Positions 18,283 through 26,140 of a stretch of DNA of 64,000 bases are shown piece after piece; position 1 is the stretch's first letter; each line of letters opens with the position of its first letter. The DNA is from Caulobacteraceae bacterium UBA5005 (GTDB taxonomy: Bacteria > Pseudomonadota > Alphaproteobacteria > Caulobacterales > Caulobacteraceae): NCBI GenBank assembly GCA_002398405.1, contig DGYN01000141.1:39557-103556 (forward strand). The letters are read 5' to 3'. The translations under genes and the position numbers were made by a program. The notes beneath the pieces were generated by a model. The model saw nothing but the letters and a program-made list of their open reading frames with translations, was not told the DNA's origin and made no database searches.

Positions 18283-19115
18283 ATTGGATCGAAGAGGTAG
18301 AGCTCGCGCCGTTGCTCGGAGCTGCTCCCCTTGGTCAGGATTTCCCAGAGGATGTCGAAGGGCGTTACCAGGACGCCGTTAGCATCGAGCTTGCGCGTGA
18401 AGTGCCGCGTGGCCCACAGGGCCGCAAAGGTGTTCTTCAGTAGCAAGCCTCTGCGCTTCAGCTTCTGAATCAGGCTCTGACCGCTGACGCTCTTAGCCAG
18501 CAGGGTGGGATGCAGCGACAGACACATCTTGCGCACCCGCCCCGAAGCGAACAGCGGCGCCAGACCCGGAAGGATGCCGTACTCGGCGCCCTCGATGTCC
18601 ATCTTCAAAACCAGCTTCTCGTCGGCGGAGAGGGTCTCAGCGATGAAGTCGCCCAACACCACCACCGGAATGTCCCAGGAGGTCATACCGTCGGTGTGGA
18701 ACATGCTGCTGCCGGAGTTGTTGCCGGAATGGATGCTGTAGAGCTTTTGGACGCCGGGGGTCTTGCCCACAAATTTCGGCACCAGCGTTACATTGGTGAT
18801 CTTGTTCATGGCGAGGTTCTGGGTCAGATCGCCTACCGAGACCGGGTCCGCCTCAAAGCAAAAGACTTGGCGGAACTTGCGCGAGGCCAGCAGGGAAACC
18901 GCGCCGATCCAGGCGCCGATGTCGAAGAAGACGTCCTTGCCGCCGGACTCGTCGGTGATGAACTCGAACAGCTTCTGCTCGCTGTCGCCCCGCTCCCAGC
19001 TCTTCCAATTCTCAATGAAATAGTCCGCATCCCTGGGAAGCCAGACCACGAAGTTTTCGTCGCTCAGGCGGACGTCGAGGCGATCTTTAGGCTTGGACGT
19101 GGATTTGGCGGTCAT
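18279..19115 (-). CDS. FkbM family SAM-dependent methyltransferase
   Basis: 278 residues. The FkbM domain shows DVFFDIGAWIGAVSLLAS as the SAM-binding loop and the hallmark LKMDIEGAEYGILPG. The family O-methylates sugars and polyketides. It sits between wbpD-like and wbpE-like genes, so a methylated uronic acid or a terminal methyl cap is plausible, but the acceptor is not indicated. The ATG at 19115 is 4 nt after the wbpD stop; a longer frame to 19175 would invade wbpD. Confidence 0.85.
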   Translation of the reverse strand: MTAKSTSKPKDRLDVRLSDENFVVWLPRDADYFIENWKSWERGDSEQKLFEFITDESGGKDVFFDIGAWIGAVSLLASRKFRQVFCFEADPVSVGDLTQNLAMNKITNVTLVPKFVGKTPGVQKLYSIHSGNNSGSSMFHTDGMTSWDIPVVVLGDFIAETLSADEKLVLKMDIEGAEYGILPGLAPLFASGRVRKMCLSLHPTLLAKSVSGQSLIQKLKRRGLLLKNTFAALWATRHFTRKLDANGVLVTPFDILWEILTKGSSSEQRRELYLFDPM

Positions 19116-19119
19116 CAAT

Positions 19120-19578
19120 CTAGCGAAGCTTGCGCGCGGGGTTCCCCGCATAGAGGCCGGGCTCGGTGATGTCACGCGTCACCACGCTGCCCGCGCCGAC
19201 CACCACGTGATCGCAGATCTTGACCGGCATGACCGTAGCGTTGGTGCCGATCGAGACGTGGTTGCCGATGGTGGTCGACTTCCACTTGCTGGTGTCCCCC
19301 CGGGCCGGCCCGCCGCCGGCGAAGGTGTCGTTCACGAACATCGCGCCGTGCGAAATGAAGCAGTCGTCGCCGATGGTCACCAGGTCGCAGATGAAGGCGT
19401 GCGATTGAATGCGGCAGCGCCTGCCGACGCTGGCGCCGGACTGGATTTCCACAAAGGGCCCGATGAAGCTTTCGTCGCCTATGGCGCAGCCATAGAGGTT
19501 GACCGGCTCAACCACGGTGACGCCCTCACCGAAGCGAACGTCCTCGCGGATGCCGACGCTCTTAAGCCTTGGGGGCAT
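19120..19578 (-). CDS. wbpD: UDP-2-acetamido-3-amino-glucuronate N-acetyltransferase, WbpD/WlbB-like
   Basis: 152 residues of left-handed beta-helix hexapeptide repeats (IGDESFIGPFVEIQSGASVG, IGNHVSIGTNATVMP), ending with the GLYAGNPARKLR signature of sugar acetyltransferases. Family members acetylate the 3-amino group made by WbpE to give UDP-2,3-diacetamido-2,3-dideoxy-glucuronate. It lies between the WbpB-like dehydrogenase and (after FkbM) the aminotransferase. It is slightly shorter than typical WbpD. Its start overlaps the dehydrogenase 3' end by 17 nt; a later start is possible but would remove part of the first coil. Confidence 0.85.
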   Translation of the reverse strand: MPPRLKSVGIREDVRFGEGVTVVEPVNLYGCAIGDESFIGPFVEIQSGASVGRRCRIQSHAFICDLVTIGDDCFISHGAMFVNDTFAGGGPARGDTSKWKSTTIGNHVSIGTNATVMPVKICDHVVVGAGSVVTRDITEPGLYAGNPARKLR

Positions 19579-20602
19579 GCCCAGCCGCGGTGTAAATCTT
19601 GTCGATGATCTCGACGGTCTTCATGCCTTCGAAGCCGACAGTGCCGATCTGGCCGCCGCCGCGCAGCACCGAGACGACGTTCTCATAGACGTCCTCGTGG
19701 TTCGACATAGAGCCTTGGTACTGGCCGTACTCATTGGCCGGGCGGCCGGCGCGCAGGGTCGTCGGATCCATGCCTTCGACGTTTTCGTATTCGATCTCGT
19801 TCAGATACTGGCCGCCGATTTTCACCGTTCCCTTTTCGCAGAACAGGGTGAGCGAGCCCTCCATGTTCTTTCCGAAGCTGTTGATGGTGAAATTGATCGA
19901 GCCGATGGCGCCGTTGTGGAAGCGCAGCAGGGCGACACCGTTGTCTTCGAACTCGATCGAGTGCTTGTGGGCGAAGTTATCGGTGATCGCCATCACGTCC
20001 TTAACATCGCCGACAATCCAGTAGAGCAAGTCGATGAAATGGCTGAACTGGGTGTAGAGGATGCCGCCATCCATGGCGATCGTCCCCTTCCAGCTGTCGG
20101 CGTAATAGGCGTCGTTGCGGTTCCAGTAGCAGTTGAGGTGGGCGCTGTAGACGCGGCCCAGCTTGCCCTCGTCCATCAGCTTTTTGAGGTGTTCGATCGG
20201 CGGATTGTAGCGGTTCTGCTTGACCACGAAGAGGCGGCGGTTGGCCCGCTCGCCTGCCTTGATCATTTCGCCGCACTCATGGACCGTGATGGCCATCGGC
20301 TTTTCGCAGAGAACGTGGAAGCCGGCGTTGAAGGCCTTGATGGTGTGTTCGGCGTGCAGGCCGTTGGGGGTGCAGATCGAGATGACGTCGGTCTTGCCCT
20401 TCAGCGCCGCCAGCATGGCGTCGAAATCCGTGAAGACCTCGGCGTCCTGTTCAGCGGCGATCTTTTTGGCCGCTTCGGGGATCAGATCGCAGACCGCGTC
20501 CAGGCGGCCGAGTTTGGCGACCTGGGCGGCGTGACGCCCGCCGATACGGCCGCAGCCGACGATGGCGAACCCGACCGAGTTTGGTTTGACGCTGTCGTTC
20601 AT
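19562..20602 (-). CDS. wbpB: Gfo/Idh/MocA oxidoreductase, UDP-GlcNAcA 3-dehydrogenase (WbpB/WlbA-like)
   Basis: 346 residues. The N-terminal Rossmann fold begins GFAIVGCGRIGGRHAAQ. The family motif EKPMAIT carries the catalytic Lys, and the C-terminal domain has AMDGGILYTQFSHFIDLLYW with the conserved His. Strong similarity in order and motifs to WlbA/WbpB, which oxidise C3 of UDP-N-acetylglucosaminuronate. With the WbpA-like dehydrogenase at 36284-37627 and the WbpE/WbpD-like genes, this completes the route from UDP-GlcNAc to UDP-GlcNAc3NAcA. Confidence 0.87.
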   Translation of the reverse strand: MNDSVKPNSVGFAIVGCGRIGGRHAAQVAKLGRLDAVCDLIPEAAKKIAAEQDAEVFTDFDAMLAALKGKTDVISICTPNGLHAEHTIKAFNAGFHVLCEKPMAITVHECGEMIKAGERANRRLFVVKQNRYNPPIEHLKKLMDEGKLGRVYSAHLNCYWNRNDAYYADSWKGTIAMDGGILYTQFSHFIDLLYWIVGDVKDVMAITDNFAHKHSIEFEDNGVALLRFHNGAIGSINFTINSFGKNMEGSLTLFCEKGTVKIGGQYLNEIEYENVEGMDPTTLRAGRPANEYGQYQGSMSNHEDVYENVVSVLRGGGQIGTVGFEGMKTVEIIDKIYTAAGHAPKA

Positions 20603-20647
20603 GGACTTAACCCAATTCCCCCCATCGCAGGCCTCTTGGCCTTGCGC

Positions 20648-21418
20648 CTAGACCTTGCCGAACACCTCGGCCTTGAGGACGGCCCGGTTCGGATAGTTGA
20701 CCAGGACCGCCCTGTGCGGCCCTCTGAACACGAAAAGCGCGCCCGCCGCTACTGCCGATGCGTGGCCTTCGGTCACCGCGGCGACGAAATCCGCCGTCGA
20801 ACCCGCGCCCCCGGCAGCGATCACCGGCACCGGCACCGCGTCGGCGACGGCGCGGATCAGATCGATGTCATAACCCTTCATCACCGCGTCGTGGTCGACG
20901 TTGGAGATCATGATCTCGCCGGCGCCCAACTCGACCGCGCGTTTGGCGGCCTGCACCGGATTCATCGGGGTCTTCTTGGCGCCGCCGTGGGTAACCGTTG
21001 AGTAGCCGCCGAACATTCCCTTCTTGGCGTCGATGGAGACCACCACCGCCTGGGCGCCGTAGATGGTCGCGATCTCGCCGATCAGTTTGGGATGGTGGAA
21101 GAGGGCTGCGTTGACGACCACCTTTTCGACGCCGACGGCGAAGATGCGCTTGGCCTGATCAAGCTCGGTGATCCCTCCGCCGTAGGCCAGCGGCATGAAG
21201 CATTCCGAGGCGATCTCGGTGATCATCTTCATGTCGGGCTTGGAGCCGTACCGGGTGGCGCCGATGTCGAGCATCAACAGCTCGTCCACCTGCTTGTCGT
21301 TGAGGATCTTCACCGTGTTGACCGGATCGCCGACATAGGTCCGCGCCCCGAACTTAAGGGTTTTGACCAACCTGCCCTTCTCGACAAGCAGGGCCGGAAT
21401 GACCCGGATTCGTCTCAT
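20648..21418 (-). CDS. HisF-like acetamidino modification protein (AglZ/HisF2 type)
   Basis: 256-residue (beta/alpha)8 barrel of the HisF family. Asp130 (VSIDAKKG) aligns with one of the two catalytic acids of true HisF, but the other, Asp11, is replaced by Leu11 in RVIPALLVEKG. True histidine-pathway cyclase activity is therefore unlikely. In acetamidino-sugar loci (Pseudomonas wbp) HisF2/HisH2 act as ammonia channel and glutaminase for the WbpG amidotransferase. Its ATGA overlaps join it to HisH, and HisH to WbpG, in the expected order. No histidine biosynthesis gene is nearby. Confidence 0.87.
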   Translation of the reverse strand: MRRIRVIPALLVEKGRLVKTLKFGARTYVGDPVNTVKILNDKQVDELLMLDIGATRYGSKPDMKMITEIASECFMPLAYGGGITELDQAKRIFAVGVEKVVVNAALFHHPKLIGEIATIYGAQAVVVSIDAKKGMFGGYSTVTHGGAKKTPMNPVQAAKRAVELGAGEIMISNVDHDAVMKGYDIDLIRAVADAVPVPVIAAGGAGSTADFVAAVTEGHASAVAAGALFVFRGPHRAVLVNYPNRAVLKAEVFGKV

Positions 21419-22044
21419 TGGGCGGCCGGGTTCCAGCGCATGAAATTGCCCAGGAAGGTCATGCCGAACTGGTGGCTCTTTTCGGGGTGGAATTGCACGC
21501 CGGCGATGTTGCCCTTCACGATGCCGGCGGTGAAATCATAGCCGTGGTGAGCGGTCGCCGCGACAATGTCATCGCCGTCCGTGCGCACATGGTAGGAGTG
21601 GACGAAGTAGAAGGACGGCTCTTCCTCGAAACCGCTCAGGAGGCCAGCATCGTTCTTGGCCGTGACCTCCGCCCAACCCATATGCGGAACCTTATCTTCG
21701 GGCCCGAGCCTCGAATTGTCGAATTTCACGCAGTCGGCTTCGATCCAGCCCAGACCTGGCAGCACCCCCTCCTCGCCTGTTCGGCACATGAGCTGCAGGC
21801 CGACGCAGATGCCGAGAATAGGCGTCCTTTCCTTGAAGACCTTGTGCTCCATCGCGTCGGCGATGCCGCTCTTGCGGACGCTGCCGGCGCCGAAGTCGAA
21901 GGATCCGACGCCAGGGAAGATGATCCGGTCAGCCTTCCTGATGACCTCCGGATCATCCGAGATCACCGACTGGAAGCCGATCTTCTTCAGCATGTTGCAG
22001 ATCGAGGCGGGGTTGCCGCACTTGTAGTCGACGATGACGTTCAC
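21415..22044 (-). CDS. HisH-like glutamine amidotransferase for amidino-sugar synthesis
   Basis: 209-residue class I glutaminase. The catalytic triad is visible: Cys80 in GICVGLQLM and His186/Glu188 in GVQFHPEKSH. It should hydrolyse glutamine and pass ammonia through the adjacent HisF-like barrel to the WbpG-type enzyme. Its genes overlap by 4 nt on both sides (HisF-like below, amidotransferase above). The location inside a glycosyltransferase locus argues against a role in histidine synthesis. Confidence 0.88.
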   Translation of the reverse strand: MNVIVDYKCGNPASICNMLKKIGFQSVISDDPEVIRKADRIIFPGVGSFDFGAGSVRKSGIADAMEHKVFKERTPILGICVGLQLMCRTGEEGVLPGLGWIEADCVKFDNSRLGPEDKVPHMGWAEVTAKNDAGLLSGFEEEPSFYFVHSYHVRTDGDDIVAATAHHGYDFTAGIVKGNIAGVQFHPEKSHQFGMTFLGNFMRWNPAAQ

Positions 22045-23192
22045 GCCCCGACTCCAAGGCTCTTCTTGGCGAGGTTCGCCAGGCCCCGAAGCGGCTTCAG
22101 GACCGGATAGGTGTCATAGACCCCGCGCTCGGTGGCAAAGTCCGTGTGCGGCCTGGGCGGCTGGCGGAGGATCTCCTCGAACTCCTCCACCGTGAAACCA
22201 AGTTTCTTGGCGACGAAGACCAGGTCGTCCGCCATCAGTTCCGGCGCATAGGGCGGCTTTTCCAGCTCGGCCAGCGCCTCGGCTTTGGTGATCTGTCCCG
22301 AGTAGATGAGGTTGGTCAGGTGGGCCTTGCGCTTATCGACGCCGAACTTCCTGGGCAGGATGTAGCCCTGATAGAAGCGGGTGAAGAGCGACTCGTGGTG
22401 CTTGCCGCCGTAGTCGCGCCAGCCCAGCTCCTCGATGATCCGCTGCTTCACCTGCGCCTTGTTGTACGGGACCCAGTTGAGGATTGAGTGCGAGGTGACC
22501 TTGCCCAGGAGCTGCAGGCCCTTCTTCAGTTTCAGGTCCATGAAGGGATAGGTCTCGAGCTTCACCGTCCCATAGGCCTTGTGGATGGCCTGGATGTTCA
22601 CGTGGTCGGACTTGTTGAAAATCCAGTGCGGCGGCAGGACCTGCTCGGTGACCACGTTGGTGCCCGAAAGGATGTGGCGCACGCCGTACTTGCCAGCCAG
22701 CTTGTTCACCAGGGCGAAGATGGCGTGATCGCTGACGATCTCGATATCGATGACCGAAGCCTTGAAGTAGGCCCGCTGCAGGTCGCGGAACTCTTCCCAG
22801 TTGATGACGTGGGTGTGGAGGTCGAAGTCCAGGCGGCTGACGATATTCTCGATGTTCTGCACCGCCAGTTCGGCGTTCCAGCCGTTGTCCAGGTGCACGG
22901 CGAGCGGCCGCAGGCCCAGGCGCTTGGCTTGCAGCGCCACATAGGTGCTGTCCACCCCGCCGGAGAGGCCCACGATGCAGTCGTAGCGCTTGCCCTTGCC
23001 GTCCTCACGGATTTGGGCGGCGAGGTCCTGCAGGGCAGCCTCGCCCTCGTTGCTGGTTTTGACGTCCCTGGCCTCAGCCGCCTTGTAGGCGGGGTAGTAG
23101 TGGCAGACCCCGTCCGCGTCGAAACGCATGTCTGGGTCATCGCGCGTGTCGAGAACGCCGATGGCGCACTGGCGGTATCGCTGGTCAGTCAT
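22041..23192 (-). CDS. wbpG: N-acetyl sugar amidotransferase, WbpG family (copy 1, partner of HisFH)
   Basis: 383 residues. The ATP-pyrophosphatase PP-loop is SGGVDS at 77-82 (VGLSGGVDSTYVALQAKRLG), followed by HLDNGWNAELAV and a late LFTRFYQGYILPRKFGVDKR typical of WbpG/PseA enzymes. These convert an N-acetyl to an acetamidino group using ammonia. The N-terminal zinc-knuckle region keeps only Cys9 and Cys30: the positions of the second cysteine of each CxxC pair are Gly12 and Tyr33. It is directly upstream of and coupled to hisH-hisF. Its ATG overlaps the preceding GT4 gene by 8 nt. Confidence 0.88.
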   Translation of the reverse strand: MTDQRYRQCAIGVLDTRDDPDMRFDADGVCHYYPAYKAAEARDVKTSNEGEAALQDLAAQIREDGKGKRYDCIVGLSGGVDSTYVALQAKRLGLRPLAVHLDNGWNAELAVQNIENIVSRLDFDLHTHVINWEEFRDLQRAYFKASVIDIEIVSDHAIFALVNKLAGKYGVRHILSGTNVVTEQVLPPHWIFNKSDHVNIQAIHKAYGTVKLETYPFMDLKLKKGLQLLGKVTSHSILNWVPYNKAQVKQRIIEELGWRDYGGKHHESLFTRFYQGYILPRKFGVDKRKAHLTNLIYSGQITKAEALAELEKPPYAPELMADDLVFVAKKLGFTVEEFEEILRQPPRPHTDFATERGVYDTYPVLKPLRGLANLAKKSLGVGA

Positions 23193-24477
23193 TCAACGCC
23201 TTCTTGTACAGGGCCTTCAGTCGCGCAGCGAAGGCTCCCCGTCCATAGCGCCCGATGGCCTCGGCGCGAACCCCGTCGCGGTCGAACTGATCGCCTTTGG
23301 CGAAGGCTGCCTCCAGCCCGGCAGCCAGAGCTGCGGGATCACCGGGGGTCACCAGGACGCCGGTCGCCTCCGTGACGATGCTCTCCGGTCCGCCGCATCG
23401 TGTGGCGACAATAGGAAGGCCGCAGGCCATGGCCTCGATGAGCACCACCCCGAAGGTCTCGAACTGGCTGGGAAGCGCCAGAACATCGGCCTCCAGCATT
23501 TCCTGTCGCACCGCCTCGGAGCTGACCTCGCCCAAAAAGGCGACCTGATCGCCGACACCGAGCGAGACGGCGAGGGCTTCGAGCTTGCCGCGCAAGGGTC
23601 CCTCCCCCGCGAGACGCAGGATTGCCTCCGGATGATGCGCCGCAAATTTGGCGAAGGCCTGCAGCAGGTGCTGATGGCCTTTGACCGGCAACAGGTTTCC
23701 GACGCTAAGGACAACATAGGCGTTACGCCCGCGTTTTGGCCTCGCCGGAAGAGCCGCCTCATAGGCCGGCGGCAGGACATTGGGCAGCACCTCCGACGGC
23801 GCGTCCAGCTTGCCGAGGCTCTCCTCCAGCCAACGGCGCAGGGCCGGGCTGACGACGCTGTGACCCTTGGCGTGGACGATGGCTCGGCGCACGAGCGGGA
23901 ACAGGTTTTTCGGGACCAAGCCCTGGCGAAAATAGGAGCTGTGCTCGGTCAGCACGTACGGGACCCCATAACGCTCGCGAAGCGTGTCCGCCAGGAGCCC
24001 AGCGTTCAGAGCATTGTGGGCGTGGATCAGGTCGGGCTTTCCGAATTCGGCGACGTAGCGCCGGTACCCCGCGTGGCCTGAGACGATCCAGGCGGCGTAG
24101 TCAGTCTTTGGCGACGGCGGCAGGAAATACAGCCCGGTCGAATGCACGACGTTGCGTCCGCCGATCTTGTCGATCCGCAGGTTGTCCCCTGAGCGCTCCA
24201 TCCGCTGCCGGAACTGTCCAACGATCGCGCCGGCGGAGAGCTCGCCAAGCTCGTTGTCCACCCGCTTGCCCGCCAGGCGGAAGGCCAGCGCCTTGAGATA
24301 CATGGGGACGGAATGATGCAGTCGGACCGAGACGACACCGATGGTCAGCTCCGGATCCTCACCGATGGCGTCGATCTGGTTCTTCTGGAAGACCCCCGCC
24401 AGCGGCGCTCGGGCGGGGACATATTCCTCGGACGGAATGACCAGGACGTGCAGCGGGCCTAGCCGTTCCGCCGCCAC
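23185..24477 (-). CDS. Glycosyltransferase family 4
   Basis: 430 residues. The N-terminal half has HVLVIPSEEYVPARAPLAGV and FGKPDLIHAHNALNAGLLAD. The donor half has VLSVGNLLPVKGHQHLLQAF, LRLAGEGPLRGKLEAL and the retaining motif ETFGVVLIEAMACGLPIVAT with the two Glu residues seven apart. The start is GTG at 24477, overlapping the methyltransferase gene by 19 nt. It is located between the amidotransferase and a methyltransferase, so it may transfer the modified uronic acid, but this is only context. Confidence 0.88.
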   Translation of the reverse strand: MAAERLGPLHVLVIPSEEYVPARAPLAGVFQKNQIDAIGEDPELTIGVVSVRLHHSVPMYLKALAFRLAGKRVDNELGELSAGAIVGQFRQRMERSGDNLRIDKIGGRNVVHSTGLYFLPPSPKTDYAAWIVSGHAGYRRYVAEFGKPDLIHAHNALNAGLLADTLRERYGVPYVLTEHSSYFRQGLVPKNLFPLVRRAIVHAKGHSVVSPALRRWLEESLGKLDAPSEVLPNVLPPAYEAALPARPKRGRNAYVVLSVGNLLPVKGHQHLLQAFAKFAAHHPEAILRLAGEGPLRGKLEALAVSLGVGDQVAFLGEVSSEAVRQEMLEADVLALPSQFETFGVVLIEAMACGLPIVATRCGGPESIVTEATGVLVTPGDPAALAAGLEAAFAKGDQFDRDGVRAEAIGRYGRGAFAARLKALYKKALND

Positions 24478-25259
24478 ACGAAAATCTCGGTCGAGGGGCC
24501 GCGTTTCAGAAGCTTGATCAGGACAAGATCGATGGGAAACAGCACCGCCCCGATGAACTTGCCATGGCCTTCGCTCCTGCCGGCAAAGGCATAAGTCCTG
24601 TTGAACAGTTTGCGCAGGACGCGGTTTCGGGAGCGCACAGGATCGTTCATCAGGCCGAACATCGGCTGGATGGCCACCAGCGAAAAACCGTTCTGGACCA
24701 GCAGCTCGCGCACAAAGGGCTCGGCCCGTGACAACTGGTGCGGCCCGTGGCTGATAGCCTCCGGCGATAGGTTATCGGAAAAGACCAGATGTCCGCCCGG
24801 TTTAACCAGGGCGGCGAAGTTGGCGATCGCCTGGCGGTAGTTCTTGTCGTCAACGATGTGGAACAGCATGTCGAAGGCGCTGACCACGTCGAACTGGCGG
24901 CCCTTCAGGCTCTTGGGCAGGGCTGCCCCGATATCGCTTTCGATGAACTTCGCCGCAGGGAACTTGTCGCTGAGCGCCGCGGTGGCCGTGGGTGTCAGGT
25001 CGACGCCGGTGACCTCCTTCACCCCGAGCTTTAGCCATTGATCGATGTAGAAACCGGTGCCTGAACCGACGTCGAGGACCGCCAGGTCCGTGGCCGGCTG
25101 TCCCAGAGTCTTGAAGGTGCGTATGAAGGCGTGGGCGCGAACCCGGTAGAGATATTCGTTGTAGGCCACCGACAGGCCGATATCGCCGACCCCCTTGAGG
25201 TCGAACTGCTGGGCCAGGCGCCCGTCCCAATAGGCCTTGGCGTCGAAGGGCTTGCTCAT
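24459..25259 (-). CDS. Class I SAM-dependent methyltransferase
   Basis: 266 residues. SAM-binding motif I is VLDVGSGTGFY, followed by TGVDLTPTATAAL and FDVVSAFDMLFHIVDD. The C-terminal part has a hydrophobic segment (IGAVLFPIDLVLIKLLK) that may bind the membrane. Probably methylates a glycan residue or caps a chain. Its ATG shares ATGA with the stop of the preceding GT2 gene. Confidence 0.82.
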   Translation of the reverse strand: MSKPFDAKAYWDGRLAQQFDLKGVGDIGLSVAYNEYLYRVRAHAFIRTFKTLGQPATDLAVLDVGSGTGFYIDQWLKLGVKEVTGVDLTPTATAALSDKFPAAKFIESDIGAALPKSLKGRQFDVVSAFDMLFHIVDDKNYRQAIANFAALVKPGGHLVFSDNLSPEAISHGPHQLSRAEPFVRELLVQNGFSLVAIQPMFGLMNDPVRSRNRVLRKLFNRTYAFAGRSEGHGKFIGAVLFPIDLVLIKLLKRGPSTEIFVWRRNG

Positions 25260-26140
25260 CGAAGGGACCTGAAGGCGGCGGTCAGTCCGAGGCCCATAGC
25301 TTGTCGGTATTCAGCGGCTTTAGAGGGAGATCGCTCTCGCAACAACAGCCGCCAGAATGTCTTGGCGCTTTGCTGCTCCAGTCGCTTCAAAGCCCTGGCC
25401 TTTTCATCTTGCGTCAGCGGGCAATCCGGGTGCTCGAGTGCTGCGATGTCGACATCCAAGTGCATCTTCTGACGCACGCCCGGATTGTCATAGAAAGATT
25501 CTTGCGCGCCGTGCGTACGGTCCCAGACTAGGTCGCGCGGCAAGGTCGCCATCGGATAGCGACGGCTTAAGATCATCCAATACTCATGGTCGCCGACCTG
25601 CCGGACCCCCGTGAAACCACCGCTCTCCTTGAACACGGCATTGCGGATGATCGAGGATCCGGGCGCCCGGCCGAACAGGTCGCGGCGAAAGAAGTGCTCA
25701 AGATAGGCTTCACGCGGGCTAAACACCTGCGGGTGTGGTTTGTCCGCCAAGGCTGTCTGCGCCAAGCCAAAACCCGCCTGTGGGCAAAGCTCCATCAGGG
25801 ACACCATGGCCTGCAGTCCATGTGGATAGATGAGATCATCGGAGTCGAGGTACTTTAGGTACTTGCCCTTGGCGAGGGACGCTGCGCGGTTGCGATTGGG
25901 ATAGTCCCCCAGGTTCTGAGAATTGAAATGGACCTTCACCCGCGCGTCCTTGGCGCTGAAGCGCTTGGCGATATCCAGCGTCCCATCCGCCGACCCGTCA
26001 TCGACGACGATTAGCTCCAAATTCTCAAGGCTTGAGGCAAGGACACTCTCGATGGCTTCGCCGATATAGTCCTCGCGGTTGTAGGCGGTCATCAGGACAC
26101 TGACGACCGGCGCGGCGACCGATGCCGGAGCCTTGCTCAA
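25256..26140 (-). CDS. Glycosyltransferase family 2
   Basis: About 294 residues with the GT-A fold. VVSVLMTAYNREDYIGEAIE and LELIVVDDGSADGT form the nucleotide-binding part, and LKYLDSDDLIYPHG carries the metal-binding DxD-type motif. The start is chosen as TTG at 26140: it has GAAGG about 9 nt upstream and forms a TTGA overlap with the previous stop. Another TTG at 26179 would add 13 residues inside the upstream gene. One of three GT2 enzymes in the 25.2-29.0 kb stretch. Confidence 0.85.
   Translation of the reverse strand: MSKAPASVAAPVVSVLMTAYNREDYIGEAIESVLASSLENLELIVVDDGSADGTLDIAKRFSAKDARVKVHFNSQNLGDYPNRNRAASLAKGKYLKYLDSDDLIYPHGLQAMVSLMELCPQAGFGLAQTALADKPHPQVFSPREAYLEHFFRRDLFGRAPGSSIIRNAVFKESGGFTGVRQVGDHEYWMILSRRYPMATLPRDLVWDRTHGAQESFYDNPGVRQKMHLDVDIAALEHPDCPLTQDEKARALKRLEQQSAKTFWRLLLRERSPSKAAEYRQAMGLGLTAAFRSLR

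Noticed and set aside
19499..21001. 500-codon open frame on the plus strand
   Set aside because: Antisense shadow of the wbpD, wbpB and hisF-like genes; composition is biased and no motif is visible.
20648..22044. HisF and HisH as histidine biosynthesis genes
   Set aside because: The HisF-like protein lacks Asp11, both genes are coupled to a WbpG-type gene, and no other his gene is nearby.
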